Source of the DNA: Actinomycetales bacterium
Lineage (GTDB): Bacteria; Actinomycetota; Actinomycetes; Actinomycetales; Cellulomonadaceae
DNA: 64,000 nucleotides
Direction: 5' to 3'
NCBI GenBank assembly: GCA_020444245.1
Contig: JAHLLI010000001.1
Span: forward strand, 186,001 to 250,000
The stretch's first letter is position 1; the number at the start of each line of letters is the position of its first letter. Positions 7,773 through 16,834 of the stretch are shown one piece after another. The notes under the pieces are model-generated. The model worked only from the letters and a program-made list of their open reading frames with translations, ran no database searches and was not told where the DNA came from. Position numbers and translations under genes: made by a program.

Positions 7773-8432
7773 GTGGACGGGATCTCGAGCTGGTTCGCCT
7801 ACGTCGGGGACCACTGGTCCGAGGTCATGACGGGGCTCGCCCAGCACGCGAAGATCGTGGCCGTCGTCGTGGTGTCGGCGACGGTGTTCTCGATCGTCCT
7901 GGGCATCCTCGTCGAGCGGCACCCGGCGGCGCGGGCCGCGTCGCTGAGCATCGCGGGGATCTTCCTGACCATCCCCTCGCTGGCGCTGTTCGCCCTGTTC
8001 ATCCCCCTGGTCGGGATCGGCAACCCGCCGGCGACCATCGCCCTGTTCCTCTACGCGATCCTGCCCATCCTGCGCAACACCGTCACCGGTCTGGACGCCG
8101 TCAGTCCGGCGGTGGTCGAGTCGGCCAAGGGCATGGGCATGAACCACACCCAGCGGCTCCTGCGGATCCGCCTGCCGCTCGCCTGGCCGATCATCATGGC
8201 CGGCATCCGGATCTCGACCCTCATCACCGTCGGGCTCGCGGCCATCGCCGTCCTGGTCGGGGGCGACGGCCTCGGCAGCTTCATCCAGGGCGGGCTGACC
8301 AGGCTCGGCCTGCCCAACAGCTACGAGTCGGTCTGGGCGGGGACGGTCTTCACCGTCACCCTCGGACTCGTGCTCGACATCGTCCTGTCCTTCGTCCAAC
8401 GCCTGACCACATCCCGAGGCCTGCGCATCTGA
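7773..8432 (+). CDS. Osmoprotectant ABC transporter permease (first)
   Basis: The 219-residue inner-membrane permease belongs to the OpuC/ProW binding-protein-dependent class. The EAA-type loop is visible as VVESAKGMGMNHTQRLLRIRLPLAWPIIMAGIR, and five or six membrane helices surround it. It starts with GTG after a GAAGGG site and begins a three-gene transcription unit: permease, ATPase, permease. In related systems the complex imports glycine betaine, choline or carnitine during osmotic stress. Confidence 0.88.
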   Translation: MDGISSWFAYVGDHWSEVMTGLAQHAKIVAVVVVSATVFSIVLGILVERHPAARAASLSIAGIFLTIPSLALFALFIPLVGIGNPPATIALFLYAILPILRNTVTGLDAVSPAVVESAKGMGMNHTQRLLRIRLPLAWPIIMAGIRISTLITVGLAAIAVLVGGDGLGSFIQGGLTRLGLPNSYESVWAGTVFTVTLGLVLDIVLSFVQRLTTSRGLRI

Positions 8433-8457
8433 CCGGCCGACTCCCCCGAAAGGCATC

Positions 8458-9621
8458 ATGAGCTCTGAAGCCAAGATCCGACTCGAACACGTAGAGAAGC
8501 GGTACCACGGCTCGTCGGTACCCGCCGTCGAGGACCTCTCCCTGGAGGTCCACGAGGGAGAGATCTTGGTCCTGGTAGGACCCTCCGGGTGCGGCAAGTC
8601 CACGACCCTGCGGCTGATCAACCGGATGATCGAGCCGACCGGCGGGCGCCTCTTCCTCGACGAGGAGGACGTGACGACCGTCGACCCCGACCACCTGCGT
8701 CGCCGGATCGGCTACGTCATCCAGCAGATCGGCCTGTTCCCCCACCAGACGATCGCCCAGAACATCACCACCGTCCCCAGGATGCTCAAGTGGGACAAGG
8801 CCAGGATGGCCGAGCGTGCCGACGAGCTGCTCCACCTCACGGGCCTGGACCCGGAGGTGTACCGGGACCGCTACCCGAAGGAGCTCTCCGGCGGGCAGGC
8901 CCAGCGCGTCGGGGTCGCCCGGGCGCTCGGGGCCGACCCGGAGATCATGCTGATGGACGAGCCCTTCGGCGCCATCGACCCGATCACCCGCGAACGCCTG
9001 CAGAACGAGTTCCTGCGCCTGCAGGCCGAGCTGAAGAAGACGATCGTCTTCGTCACGCACGACATCGACGAGGCGATCAAGATGGGCGACCGGATCGCCA
9101 TCCTGGGTGAGCGCAGCCGGATCATGCAGTGCGACACCCCGGAGCGCATCCTCGCCTTCCCGGTCGACGAGTTCGTCGACGACTTCATCGGCGCGGGTTC
9201 GACGATCAAGGGCCTGAACTTCGAGCGCGTCGGCGACCTCAGGCTCGGCGGATACCCCAGCGTCCGGCTCGGTCAGACACCCGCGGCCGGCCTCGAGACG
9301 CTGCGCGCCAGCGGTCGCGACTGGCTCCTGGTCCTGGACGAGGAGAACCGCCCCGTCCGCTGGATGCGGGAGGACGACCTCGCCCGGTCGACCGGCTCCT
9401 ACGTCGACGAGGGTGAGGAGGTCCGCGTCCGGCTCGACGCCGACGACACCCTCTTCCACAGCCTCGAGCACATGCTGCAGAGCTCGGCGGGGATGTGCTG
9501 CGTCGTCGACAAGCGCGGCGCACTGACCGGCGTCGTCGAGATGACCCACCTGCGCAGGGCGATCCGGCGCGCCCAGGTCGAGGCACGGCGCCACTACGAG
9601 GACCTCGAGGACTCGGCATGA
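8458..9621 (+). CDS. opuCA: Osmoprotectant ABC transporter ATP-binding protein with CBS domains
   Basis: The 387-residue ATPase powers osmoprotectant import. Walker A GPSGCGKST is at residues 41-49, the signature LSGGQAQR near 142 and Walker B (EIMLMDEP) near 162. From about residue 255 onward the sequence matches a CBS pair, which in OpuA-type ATPases senses ionic strength. The stop overlaps the start of the second permease (ATGA). The length agrees with OpuCA/ProV proteins. Both flanking permeases confirm the assignment. Confidence 0.92.
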   Translation: MSSEAKIRLEHVEKRYHGSSVPAVEDLSLEVHEGEILVLVGPSGCGKSTTLRLINRMIEPTGGRLFLDEEDVTTVDPDHLRRRIGYVIQQIGLFPHQTIAQNITTVPRMLKWDKARMAERADELLHLTGLDPEVYRDRYPKELSGGQAQRVGVARALGADPEIMLMDEPFGAIDPITRERLQNEFLRLQAELKKTIVFVTHDIDEAIKMGDRIAILGERSRIMQCDTPERILAFPVDEFVDDFIGAGSTIKGLNFERVGDLRLGGYPSVRLGQTPAAGLETLRASGRDWLLVLDEENRPVRWMREDDLARSTGSYVDEGEEVRVRLDADDTLFHSLEHMLQSSAGMCCVVDKRGALTGVVEMTHLRRAIRRAQVEARRHYEDLEDSA

Positions 9622-10451
9622 CGCAGCAGACGACGAGCACGCTCGAGCGGCCGTCCGCGACCGATCAGGCGCCGCAGGCCGCGGCACCGCCGTCCGAGGG
9701 GTTCCTCGCCACGTGGCGCCGGCTGTCGCTGGGACTGTGGCTCGCTCCCGTCGGCATCGCCGCGCTGATCGGCCTGCTGTACGTCTACTACCAGGGCCTC
9801 GACCTCGAGAACGCCGTCCGCCAGACCGGGTCCGCACTCCGGTGGGACACCAAGCTGTGGCCCCAGCTGGTGCAGCACGTCCAGATCTCGTTCTGGGCGA
9901 CGGTGATCGTGATCGCCATCGCGGTGCCGCTGGGCATCGTGCTGACGCGCCCGGCGTTCCGCAGGGTCGGCCCCTACATCGTGGCGGTGGCGAACTCCGG
10001 CCAGGCGCTGCCCGCCTACGGGCTGCTGGTGCTCGTGGCCGCGGGCCTCGGGATGAACGCCAGGGCCGCGGTCTGGGCCTTCGTGGTGTACGCCCTGCTC
10101 CCCGTGCTGCGCAACACGATGGTCGGCCTCGACAACGTCGACCGCGCGGTCATCGAGGCGGGCCGCGGGATGGGCATGACCCGTCTGCAGGTGCTGACCC
10201 GGATCGAGCTGCCGCTCGCCGTGCCGGTCATCCTCGCCGGCGTCCGCGTCGCGATGGTCCTCAACATCGGGATGGCCACCCTCGCGTTCCTCATCGGGGG
10301 CGGCGCGCTGGGCGTGACCATCTACTCCGGGATCGAGCTCAACCAGAACTCCGTGCTCATCGTCGGGGCGGTGCTGGTCGCGATCGTCGCACTGACCTTC
10401 GACTGGCTCGGCGCCGTCGCGGAGCGGTACCTGCGCCCCCGCGGCGTCTGA
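9618..10451 (+). CDS. Osmoprotectant ABC transporter permease (second)
   Basis: The protein has 277 residues, including a 35-residue cytoplasmic head before the first membrane helix (LSLGLWLAPVGIAALIGLLYVYY). The EAA-type loop is VIEAGRGMGMTRLQVLTRIELPLAVPVILAGVR. The ATG overlaps the ATPase stop codon, so it is translationally coupled. With the first permease it would form the membrane channel of the OpuC-type importer. A convergent hairpin terminator separates it from the binding-protein gene, which is on the opposite strand. Confidence 0.9.
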   Translation: MTQQTTSTLERPSATDQAPQAAAPPSEGFLATWRRLSLGLWLAPVGIAALIGLLYVYYQGLDLENAVRQTGSALRWDTKLWPQLVQHVQISFWATVIVIAIAVPLGIVLTRPAFRRVGPYIVAVANSGQALPAYGLLVLVAAGLGMNARAAVWAFVVYALLPVLRNTMVGLDNVDRAVIEAGRGMGMTRLQVLTRIELPLAVPVILAGVRVAMVLNIGMATLAFLIGGGALGVTIYSGIELNQNSVLIVGAVLVAIVALTFDWLGAVAERYLRPRGV

Positions 10452-10469
10452 GGCCCCGGCCCCTGATGT

Positions 10470-10510
10470 ACGGAGCCCCCCGGACCGCTCGCGCAGCCGG
10501 GGGGCTCCGT
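10470..10510. terminator. Bidirectional hairpin between convergent osmoprotectant genes
   Basis: A 14-bp perfect stem (10470-10483 with 10497-10510) encloses a 13-base loop and separates the second permease from the convergent binding protein. There is no clear T tract on either strand. Confidence 0.75.
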
Positions 10511-10523
10511 CGTACGCCGAGGG

Positions 10524-11495
10524 TCAGAGACCGATCGACGCGAGGTAGTCGGCGGCGACCTTCGTGGCGTCGGTGCCGTCGACGTCGACCTCGGCGTTGA
10601 GCTTCGCCATGGTGGCGTTGTCCAGCGAGTCGAGGATCGTGTTCGCGATGTCGTCGTAGGTCGACGCGTGCTCCTCGTAGACCTTGTCGTTCATCGTGTA
10701 CGAGGCGTTGTAGAGGATCATCACGCCCGGGTCGCTGACCAGGCTCAGGTTGAGAGCGCTGATCCGACCGTCGGTCGTGAAGACCTCACCGAACTGGCAG
10801 GCACCCTTCGACGTCTCGGTGTAGATCAGACCGGTGTCGAGGATCTTGATCTGGCTCTGCGGCACGGTGTACCCGGTGGCGTCCTCGAACAGGATCAGCC
10901 CGTCCGGACGGTCCGGGAACTCGCTCTCGAGACACAGCGTGGCGTCCTGGTTGGCCTTGAGGTAGTCGGCCATCGACTGGAAGTCGAAGCTGCCGCCCGA
11001 CTGCTCCTTGGCCAGGTCGCCGTTGGCCGCGAAGCCGTAGGTGTCGTTGAACTTCGACATCCCGACCCACTTGATGCCGTTGTCGGCGAGGTCCTTCTTG
11101 GCGGTCTCGTCGAAGAGCGTCTGCGGGTCGTTGCTCGGGTCCTGCTGCCCGAGGTGGACCGTCCAGCCGGTGCCGTTGTAGTCGGGGTAGACGTCGATGT
11201 CGCCGCTCTCCAGGGCCTGGCGGTTGACGGACGTGCCGCCGAGGTTCGTCTGGTCCTTGACGGTGGCCCCCTGGTGCTCGAGGGCCTGGACGAACATCTC
11301 GCCGAGCAGGATGTTCTCGGTGAAGTTCTTCGAACCGACAGTGATGCTGACGCCGTCGAGCTCGTTGCCGCCGGTCGCTGCGCCCGCGGCGCTGGAGGAG
11401 TCGGTGCTGCTGCTGCCGCCGCCGCACGCGGCGAGGCTGAGACTCGCGACTATGCCGAGACAGGAGATGAGTACGGTCTTCTTCGGGTTTCGCAT
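10524..11495 (-). CDS. Osmoprotectant ABC transporter substrate-binding lipoprotein
   Basis: The 323-residue protein has a lipoprotein signal (basic start, hydrophobic stretch, LAAC lipobox near residue 24) and a Ser/Thr-rich linker. The mature domain belongs to the OpuAC/OsmX family: ITVGSKNFTENILLGEMFVQALEHQG, DVYPDYNGTGWT, and a C-terminal half with FTTDGRISALNLSLVSDPG. It would capture glycine betaine or similar solutes outside the membrane for the adjacent importer. Unusually it is not in the permease-ATPase operon but convergent to it, so its dosage is controlled separately. Confidence 0.9.
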   Translation of the reverse strand: MRNPKKTVLISCLGIVASLSLAACGGGSSSTDSSSAAGAATGGNELDGVSITVGSKNFTENILLGEMFVQALEHQGATVKDQTNLGGTSVNRQALESGDIDVYPDYNGTGWTVHLGQQDPSNDPQTLFDETAKKDLADNGIKWVGMSKFNDTYGFAANGDLAKEQSGGSFDFQSMADYLKANQDATLCLESEFPDRPDGLILFEDATGYTVPQSQIKILDTGLIYTETSKGACQFGEVFTTDGRISALNLSLVSDPGVMILYNASYTMNDKVYEEHASTYDDIANTILDSLDNATMAKLNAEVDVDGTDATKVAADYLASIGL

Positions 11496-11796
11496 GCCTG
11501 TTCACCTTTGGTTGGGTTCGGAGCAAGTCCCGCACAGCGGGCCTGACGGCCCAGGGCCTCACGTTGCCGACCAACTCACAGGTGCACCATCAAGCGGCAT
11601 CTCCCGCGACACGAACGACAGCCAGACCCGGCTGCTCGGGGTGCTCACCATACCGATCGACGGGGTAGCGCCCGCCGCCCGCCGAGACCTGCCACGGGGG
11701 CGTGCTGCCAGGTCGACGCACGATCGACACCGAATGGGGACCGTGCACGTCGGCAAATCCGTGACCGAACCGTGACCTCGCACCTACCATCCGGGC
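11496..11796. other. 301-bp divergent upstream region
   Basis: This space lies between the leftward binding-protein gene and the rightward lipoprotein gene and must hold both promoters. TACCAT at about 11785 is a weak -10 candidate for the right gene, which would leave a very short leader. I see no clear palindrome, RNA gene or open frame. Confidence 0.5.
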
Positions 11797-12993
11797 ATGA
11801 CGATCGCGCCCTCCCGCCCGCTCGCCGCGGCCGCCCTCGCGGCGCTGCTCGCCCTGGGCGGCTGCGCATCGAGCGCCGACGGCGCGCCGACATCGGCCAC
11901 GCCGACCGCCGGCGCGGCGTACACGCTCGTGCCCAAGCAGACCCCGCCGCCCTTCACCGCCTCGCCGCGTCCCGTCGCGACGCCGTCCCCGACCGCCGCC
12001 GCGACACCGTCCGGCCCGACGACCTCGGCGGCGGGCTCGAACGCCGGGTCGACCCCGCCGTCGAGCGTGGCCGGGGCGGCAGACACCTCCCACCCGGACC
12101 ACGTCATCGGCGACGGCACCCCGGCGAGCTGCACCTCGCAGGCCGTGGTGGACGCGGTGGCAGCCGGCGGCGTCATCACGTTCCGGTGCGGCCCGGACCC
12201 GGTGACGATCACGATGGCGGCCACCGCGAAGGTCCGCAACGACCACCCGGACGTCGTGCTGGACGGCGGCGGGCTGGTCACGCTCAGCGGCGCAGGCAAG
12301 CGTCGCATCCTGTACCAGAACACCTGTGACCAGGCGCAGGTGTGGACCACGTCCCACTGCCAGGACCAGGACCGCCCGCACCTGACCCTGCAGCACCTGA
12401 CCTTCGCGAACGGCAACTCCACCGGCGACCGCACCGAGGGCGGCGGGGGTGGCGCGGTGCTGGTCCGTGGCGGTCGCCTCACCGTGGTCGACACCACGTT
12501 CCGCGACAACACCTGCGACCCGACCGGCCCGGATCTCGGCGGCGCCGCGCTGCGCGTGCTGAGCCAGTACCACGGCACTGCGGTGCAGGTGATCGGCTCG
12601 CGCTTCACCGGCGGCTCGTGCTCCAACGGCGGCGCGATCAGCAGCATCGGCGTGAGCTGGGAGATCCGCGACACCGTCATGACCGGCAACGAGGCGATCG
12701 GCAACGGCGCCAACCCGGCCCGATCGGGTACGCCCGGCGGCGGCTCGGGCGGCGCGGTCTACGCCGACGGCAACACCTTCACCATCTCGATCACCGGCTC
12801 GACGATCGAGGACAACCACGCCCGCGAGGGCGGCGGGGCGGTGTTCTTCGTGAGCAACGACCGCACGGGGTCGATGTCGATCTCCGGGTCCACCCTCCGG
12901 CGCAACGCGAGCGACGGGTTCGAGACGATCCCGGGGATCTTCTACCTGGGTGCGGCCGCCGCACCCTCGGTCTCGCGCTCGACCGTGGGCTGA
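11797..12993 (+). CDS. Secreted lipoprotein with right-handed beta-helix repeats
   Basis: The 398-residue protein has a lipoprotein signal with lipobox LGGC near residue 23 and a Pro/Thr/Ser linker to about residue 95. A beta-helix follows: repeated Gly/Asn-rich rungs such as LTVVDTTFRDNTC, VQVIGSRFTGGSC, ISITGSTIEDNHAREGG and MSISGSTLRRNAS. The fold is typical of polysaccharide-binding or pectate-lyase-like surface proteins. I see no specific catalytic motif, so an enzymatic role is not claimed. Several cysteines (TCDQ, SHCQ, NTCDP, GSC) may form disulfides. The stop lies about 50 bases before the next gene on the same strand. Confidence 0.8.
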   Translation: MTIAPSRPLAAAALAALLALGGCASSADGAPTSATPTAGAAYTLVPKQTPPPFTASPRPVATPSPTAAATPSGPTTSAAGSNAGSTPPSSVAGAADTSHPDHVIGDGTPASCTSQAVVDAVAAGGVITFRCGPDPVTITMAATAKVRNDHPDVVLDGGGLVTLSGAGKRRILYQNTCDQAQVWTTSHCQDQDRPHLTLQHLTFANGNSTGDRTEGGGGGAVLVRGGRLTVVDTTFRDNTCDPTGPDLGGAALRVLSQYHGTAVQVIGSRFTGGSCSNGGAISSIGVSWEIRDTVMTGNEAIGNGANPARSGTPGGGSGGAVYADGNTFTISITGSTIEDNHAREGGGAVFFVSNDRTGSMSISGSTLRRNASDGFETIPGIFYLGAAAAPSVSRSTVG

Positions 12994-13042
12994 GACCGGC
13001 GCATCCCCTCACCTACGGCCGCACCCGGCCGATCAGGGCTAC

Positions 13043-15274
13043 GTGGTGCGGACCAGTCGGGCATGGATGCCGGTCGCGGCTGTCGCATGCCTGGCGGCCG
13101 CCCTGAGCATCGCCCTGCCGGCCGGGCCGGTCCAGGTGCTGGTGCACCTCGCGACCGCGCTGGGTGCGATCGTCGCGGTCGTGGTCGGCACGCGCCGCAA
13201 CCGACCACCACGGCCGGCCACGTGGTACCTGATCGGGTCCGGGATGGCATCGTGGGTGGCAGGCAACGCCGTCCTCGCCTTCGCCGGCCCTGGCGCGACG
13301 GCGCGGGCGGTCGGCACGCTGCTCTGCGCCGGGCTGTACCCGCTGGTGCTGCTCGGCCTCCTGAACGCAGTGCTCGGCACGCGCGGCCGGTCGTCGCGCT
13401 CCGGCCTGCTGGACACCACGATCCGGACGACGGCGGTCGCGGTGGTGATGTGGGTGCTGGTCGCCGAGCCTGCGATCGCCGGGGGGACGGGCACCGGGCC
13501 GGACCTGGCCTGGACCCTCGGCCGGGCCCTCGGCAACCTGCTGATCTTCGGCGGGCTCCTCAGGCTCGGGACGACCGCCGGGGGCAAGGGCACCGCCCTT
13601 CACGCGATCGCGTCGGTCTACCTGGTGGCGATCATCTGGCCCGCGGCGGCCGCCGCCGTGACCGGGGACCCACCGCTGCCGACGCTCGTCGCCCTCGACC
13701 CACGCTGGCTGCCCGGCTTCGTGATCGTCGGACTCGTCGCACTACACCCGTCGATGCGCCTGCTCACCACACCGCAGCTCCGAGCCGGACGGTTCATCTC
13801 CAGGCCGGACGTCGCGTCGCTGGTGCTCGCGATGCTGACCGTCCCTGCACTGGTCGCCTGGGAGCTCGCGGCCGCGCGGCGCCCGGACGTCATCGTCGTC
13901 GCGACGCTCGCCACGGTGCTCACGGGCCTGGTCGCCGCTCGGATGGCGACGATGGCCCGGCAGATCAACCGTCAGGCCACCCGCGACGACCTGACCGGTC
14001 TGCCGAACCGGCGCGCGATGCTCAGCGCGGCCGAGACCCGGCTCGCCGACACCGACACCCGCCAGGCCCTCCTGCTGCTGGACCTCGACCGGTTCAAGGA
14101 GGTCAACGATGCCCTCGGGCACCAGGCCGGGGATGCGCTGCTGGTCCAGGTCGCCCGGCGCCTGGAGAGCCGGCTGCGCAGCGGTGACCTGCTCGCGCGC
14201 CTCGGCGGCGACGAGTTCGGGGTGCTGCTGCGGCACGCCGACCGGGCCGAGGCCGAGGCGGTCGCACACGACCTGGTGGTCCAGCTGCTCGAGCCGTTCC
14301 GCGTCGACGAGCTCAAGATCCACACCGATGTGAGCGTCGGCGTCGCGCTCTACCCCGACCACGGGGAGGACTTCTCCGACCTGCTCCGCCGGGCCGACGC
14401 CGCGGTCTACCTGGCCAAGCAGGACGGGCCGGTGTACGTGCACGGCGACCCGCGGCAGGACGAGCGAGGGGACCACAGCTCCGTCGCCGAGGAGTTCCGC
14501 GCCGCCCTCGACACCGGGCAGCTGGTGCTGCACTACCAGCCGAAGGTGAACCTGACCACGGGGATCACCGTCGGGGTCGAGGCCCTGGTGCGCTGGCAGC
14601 ACCCGACCCGCGGGCTGCTGTACCCCGACGCGTTCCTGCGCCAGGTCGAGGAGGCCGGCCTGATGCGCGCCCTCACCGAGGAGGTGCTGAGCACGGCGCT
14701 GGACCAGGCCGCCACCTGGTCGGTGGCCGGCCGCAGGATCGCCGTCGCGGTGAACCTGCCGGCCAGCATCCTCGTGGACGTCGACCTGCCGGCCCAGATC
14801 TCCGTGATGCTCGCCGAACGGCGTCTGCCGGCCTCGGCCCTCGAGCTCGAGATCACCGAGGAGTCGCTGATGAGCGACCGCGCGCGGGCCCGGACCATCC
14901 TGTCCGCCCTGCGCGACTACGGCGTCCGGATCGCCGTGGACGACTTCGGCACGGGCTACTCGTCGTTGGCCTACCTGCGGGACCTGCCGATCGACGAGCT
15001 CAAGCTCGACCGCTCCTTCGTCATGCCGATGTCCGACGACCCGCGCGCCGTCGCGCTGGTCAGCTCGGTGATCAGCCTCGCGCACAGCATCGGCCTGCTG
15101 CTGGTCGCCGAGGGCGTGGAGAACGGGCACGCCTACCGCACCCTCACCCGGGTCGGCTGCGACCAGGCGCAGGGGTACTACCTGGCCAGGCCGCTGCCCG
15201 CCGACCGGCTCGAGGTCTGGCTCGCCGAGCGGGAGCAGGGCGCGGAGGTCCCGCACCAGGTGACGACCTCGTGA
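13043..15274 (+). CDS. Membrane-bound GGDEF-EAL cyclic-di-GMP protein
   Basis: The 743-residue protein has about nine N-terminal membrane helices (to about residue 300) forming an unnamed sensor region. A GGDEF domain follows with the intact motif RLGGDEFGVLL near residue 388, then an EAL domain with EALVRW near 512, DDFGTGYSSLAYL and IDELKLDRSF. Both catalytic signatures are complete, so it could make and break cyclic-di-GMP; which activity dominates is not visible. The GTG pair at 13043/13046 is preferred because longer reading frames overlap the previous gene. A second EAL protein is at 61901. Confidence 0.88.
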   Translation: MVRTSRAWMPVAAVACLAAALSIALPAGPVQVLVHLATALGAIVAVVVGTRRNRPPRPATWYLIGSGMASWVAGNAVLAFAGPGATARAVGTLLCAGLYPLVLLGLLNAVLGTRGRSSRSGLLDTTIRTTAVAVVMWVLVAEPAIAGGTGTGPDLAWTLGRALGNLLIFGGLLRLGTTAGGKGTALHAIASVYLVAIIWPAAAAAVTGDPPLPTLVALDPRWLPGFVIVGLVALHPSMRLLTTPQLRAGRFISRPDVASLVLAMLTVPALVAWELAAARRPDVIVVATLATVLTGLVAARMATMARQINRQATRDDLTGLPNRRAMLSAAETRLADTDTRQALLLLDLDRFKEVNDALGHQAGDALLVQVARRLESRLRSGDLLARLGGDEFGVLLRHADRAEAEAVAHDLVVQLLEPFRVDELKIHTDVSVGVALYPDHGEDFSDLLRRADAAVYLAKQDGPVYVHGDPRQDERGDHSSVAEEFRAALDTGQLVLHYQPKVNLTTGITVGVEALVRWQHPTRGLLYPDAFLRQVEEAGLMRALTEEVLSTALDQAATWSVAGRRIAVAVNLPASILVDVDLPAQISVMLAERRLPASALELEITEESLMSDRARARTILSALRDYGVRIAVDDFGTGYSSLAYLRDLPIDELKLDRSFVMPMSDDPRAVALVSSVISLAHSIGLLLVAEGVENGHAYRTLTRVGCDQAQGYYLARPLPADRLEVWLAEREQGAEVPHQVTTS

Positions 15275-15628
15275 CACGCGGGTCGGCTCAACCGACCCCG
15301 AGGCGGGACGCTAGGTCGGTCGCCGGTCCCGGGTCGAGGACGGCGGCGCGCGGCCGTCGTGTTCGAGGCCGGCGGCGTCGAGGTCCACGTCGTCGACTGA
15401 GTCGCAACCCGACCCACGCTTCGCCCGCCCGGTGCGGCCTGCCTGGCGCCCCCGCGCACACCCACCACCGGCACGCCATCCATCGACCCGGACTCGTGAG
15501 TCCGCCCTGGGGGACCGACCAACCTCTCCGAATTGCATCGCGGATGTGATGCATCGCGACACCGACGGACCAGATGCCTCACATCCGCGGCGGGTGCTCG
15601 CCCGGAACAGGTCGGCGGGTGCGCGGGG
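15275..15628. other. Intergenic region between convergent genes with a long hairpin
   Basis: No credible gene is present. An interrupted stem joins 15539-15549 to 15579-15589 (11 perfect pairs) and continues, after one mismatch, with GCATC/GATGC (15551-15555 with 15573-15577) around a 17-base loop. It may end transcription of the leftward amidohydrolase, whose stop is 40 bp away. The rest is featureless. Confidence 0.5.
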
Positions 15629-16834
15629 TCAGCCCTGGGCGAGCCTGTCGAGCGCGATCGCCGCGAGGGCCGCGGCGCCCACCGGGAGCGCGGACTCGTC
15701 GAAGGTCGCCTGGGCGGAGTGGTTGTACGGGGCGGTCGTCGGATCGGCCCCGGCGGGCGTGGCGCCGAGGCCCAGGTAGGCGCCCGGCACCTGCTGGAGC
15801 ACGTAGGAGAAGTCCTCGGCCCCCGGCAGCGGCCGCGGCAGCGTGACGTAGCCCTGAGGTCCGGTCAGGCCGGTCACCACTCGCTCGACACGCTCCACCT
15901 CGGCCGGGTCGTTGTCGGTCGTGGGGTAGCCGCGCCGGTAGTCCACCTCCGCGGTCAGGCCGTGCGCCTCGGCCACCCGCTCGACCACCCGCACGAGCCG
16001 GGGCTCGACGGCGGCGTGGGCGTCCTCGGAGAACGTGCGCACCGTGGCCTCGATGCGTGCGGTCGCCGGGATCACGTTGTTGACGGTGCCGGCGACGACC
16101 TTCCCCACCGACACGACCACCGGGTCCAGCGCGTCGAACTGCCGGGTCACCGCGGTCTGCAGCGCCAGAACGATCTCGGCCATCACCGTGACCGGGTCGG
16201 CCGCCAGGTGCGGCATCGACCCGTGACCGCCGCGCCCGTGGACGGTGACGAACAGCTCGTCCGCGGCCGCGAGCATCGTGCCGGGCCGGCAGGTCAGCAG
16301 GCCGGCGGGCAGCAGCGCCGAGGCGACGTGCAGGCCGTAGGCCCCCACCACCCGCGACCCCGCGGCGTCCAGCACGCCCTCCGAGATCATGATCGCGGCG
16401 CCGCCGTCGCCCTCCTCGCCGGGCTGGAACATGAAGACCACCGACCCGGCGATCTCCTCACGGTGCGCGGCCAGCAACCGGGCGGCACCCACCAGGCCGG
16501 CCATGTGCAGGTCGTGCCCGCACGCGTGCATCACACCCTCGTGCTCGCTGCGCACCGGCTCGGCCGACTCCTCGGCCACCGGCAGCGCATCCATGTCCCC
16601 GCGCAGCAGCACCGCCGGCCCAGGGCGCGCGCCACGCAGCACCGCGACCACCGACGACAGCGCGTCGCCCGTCGTGATCTCCAGCCCCAGGCCCTCCAGC
16701 GCCTGGAGGATGCGCGCCTGCGTCAGGGGCAGCCGGAGCCCGAGCTCGGGGATCCGGTGCAGGTCCCGGCGCAGCGCGACCAGCTCCGGGGCGAGCCCGA
16801 GGGCCTCGGCGAGCAGCGGGTTCGGGGTGGTCAC
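15629..16834 (-). CDS. M20-family amidohydrolase/metallopeptidase (copy A)
   Basis: The 401-residue enzyme is of the M20D amidohydrolase type (N-acyl-amino-acid or hippurate hydrolases). Metal-binding and catalytic signatures are present: LLRGDMDALPV, HACGHDLHMA, FQPGEEGDGGA, HGRGGHGSMPH, and a late GAEDFSYVLQQVPGAY. The GTG start overlaps the stop of the upstream MFS gene (GTGA), which indicates one operon of uptake plus hydrolysis of an acylated substrate. Bases 16408-16613 are 99% identical to the paralogue at 39910, while the flanks diverge strongly. Confidence 0.88.
   Translation of the reverse strand: MTTPNPLLAEALGLAPELVALRRDLHRIPELGLRLPLTQARILQALEGLGLEITTGDALSSVVAVLRGARPGPAVLLRGDMDALPVAEESAEPVRSEHEGVMHACGHDLHMAGLVGAARLLAAHREEIAGSVVFMFQPGEEGDGGAAIMISEGVLDAAGSRVVGAYGLHVASALLPAGLLTCRPGTMLAAADELFVTVHGRGGHGSMPHLAADPVTVMAEIVLALQTAVTRQFDALDPVVVSVGKVVAGTVNNVIPATARIEATVRTFSEDAHAAVEPRLVRVVERVAEAHGLTAEVDYRRGYPTTDNDPAEVERVERVVTGLTGPQGYVTLPRPLPGAEDFSYVLQQVPGAYLGLGATPAGADPTTAPYNHSAQATFDESALPVGAAALAAIALDRLAQG
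16408..16613 (-). repeat. Near-identical 206-bp tract shared with the second M20 gene
   Basis: Aligned with 40131-40336 on the plus strand, this segment differs at only two positions. The bases immediately beyond both ends differ much more often. It lies inside the catalytic region of the gene. Confidence 0.85.

Noticed and set aside
8458..11495. Proline/glycine betaine ProU rather than OpuC-type assignment
   Set aside because: Two permeases flanking one ATPase and a lipoprotein of OpuAC/OsmX type fit the OpuC/OpuB class better than ProVWX with one permease.
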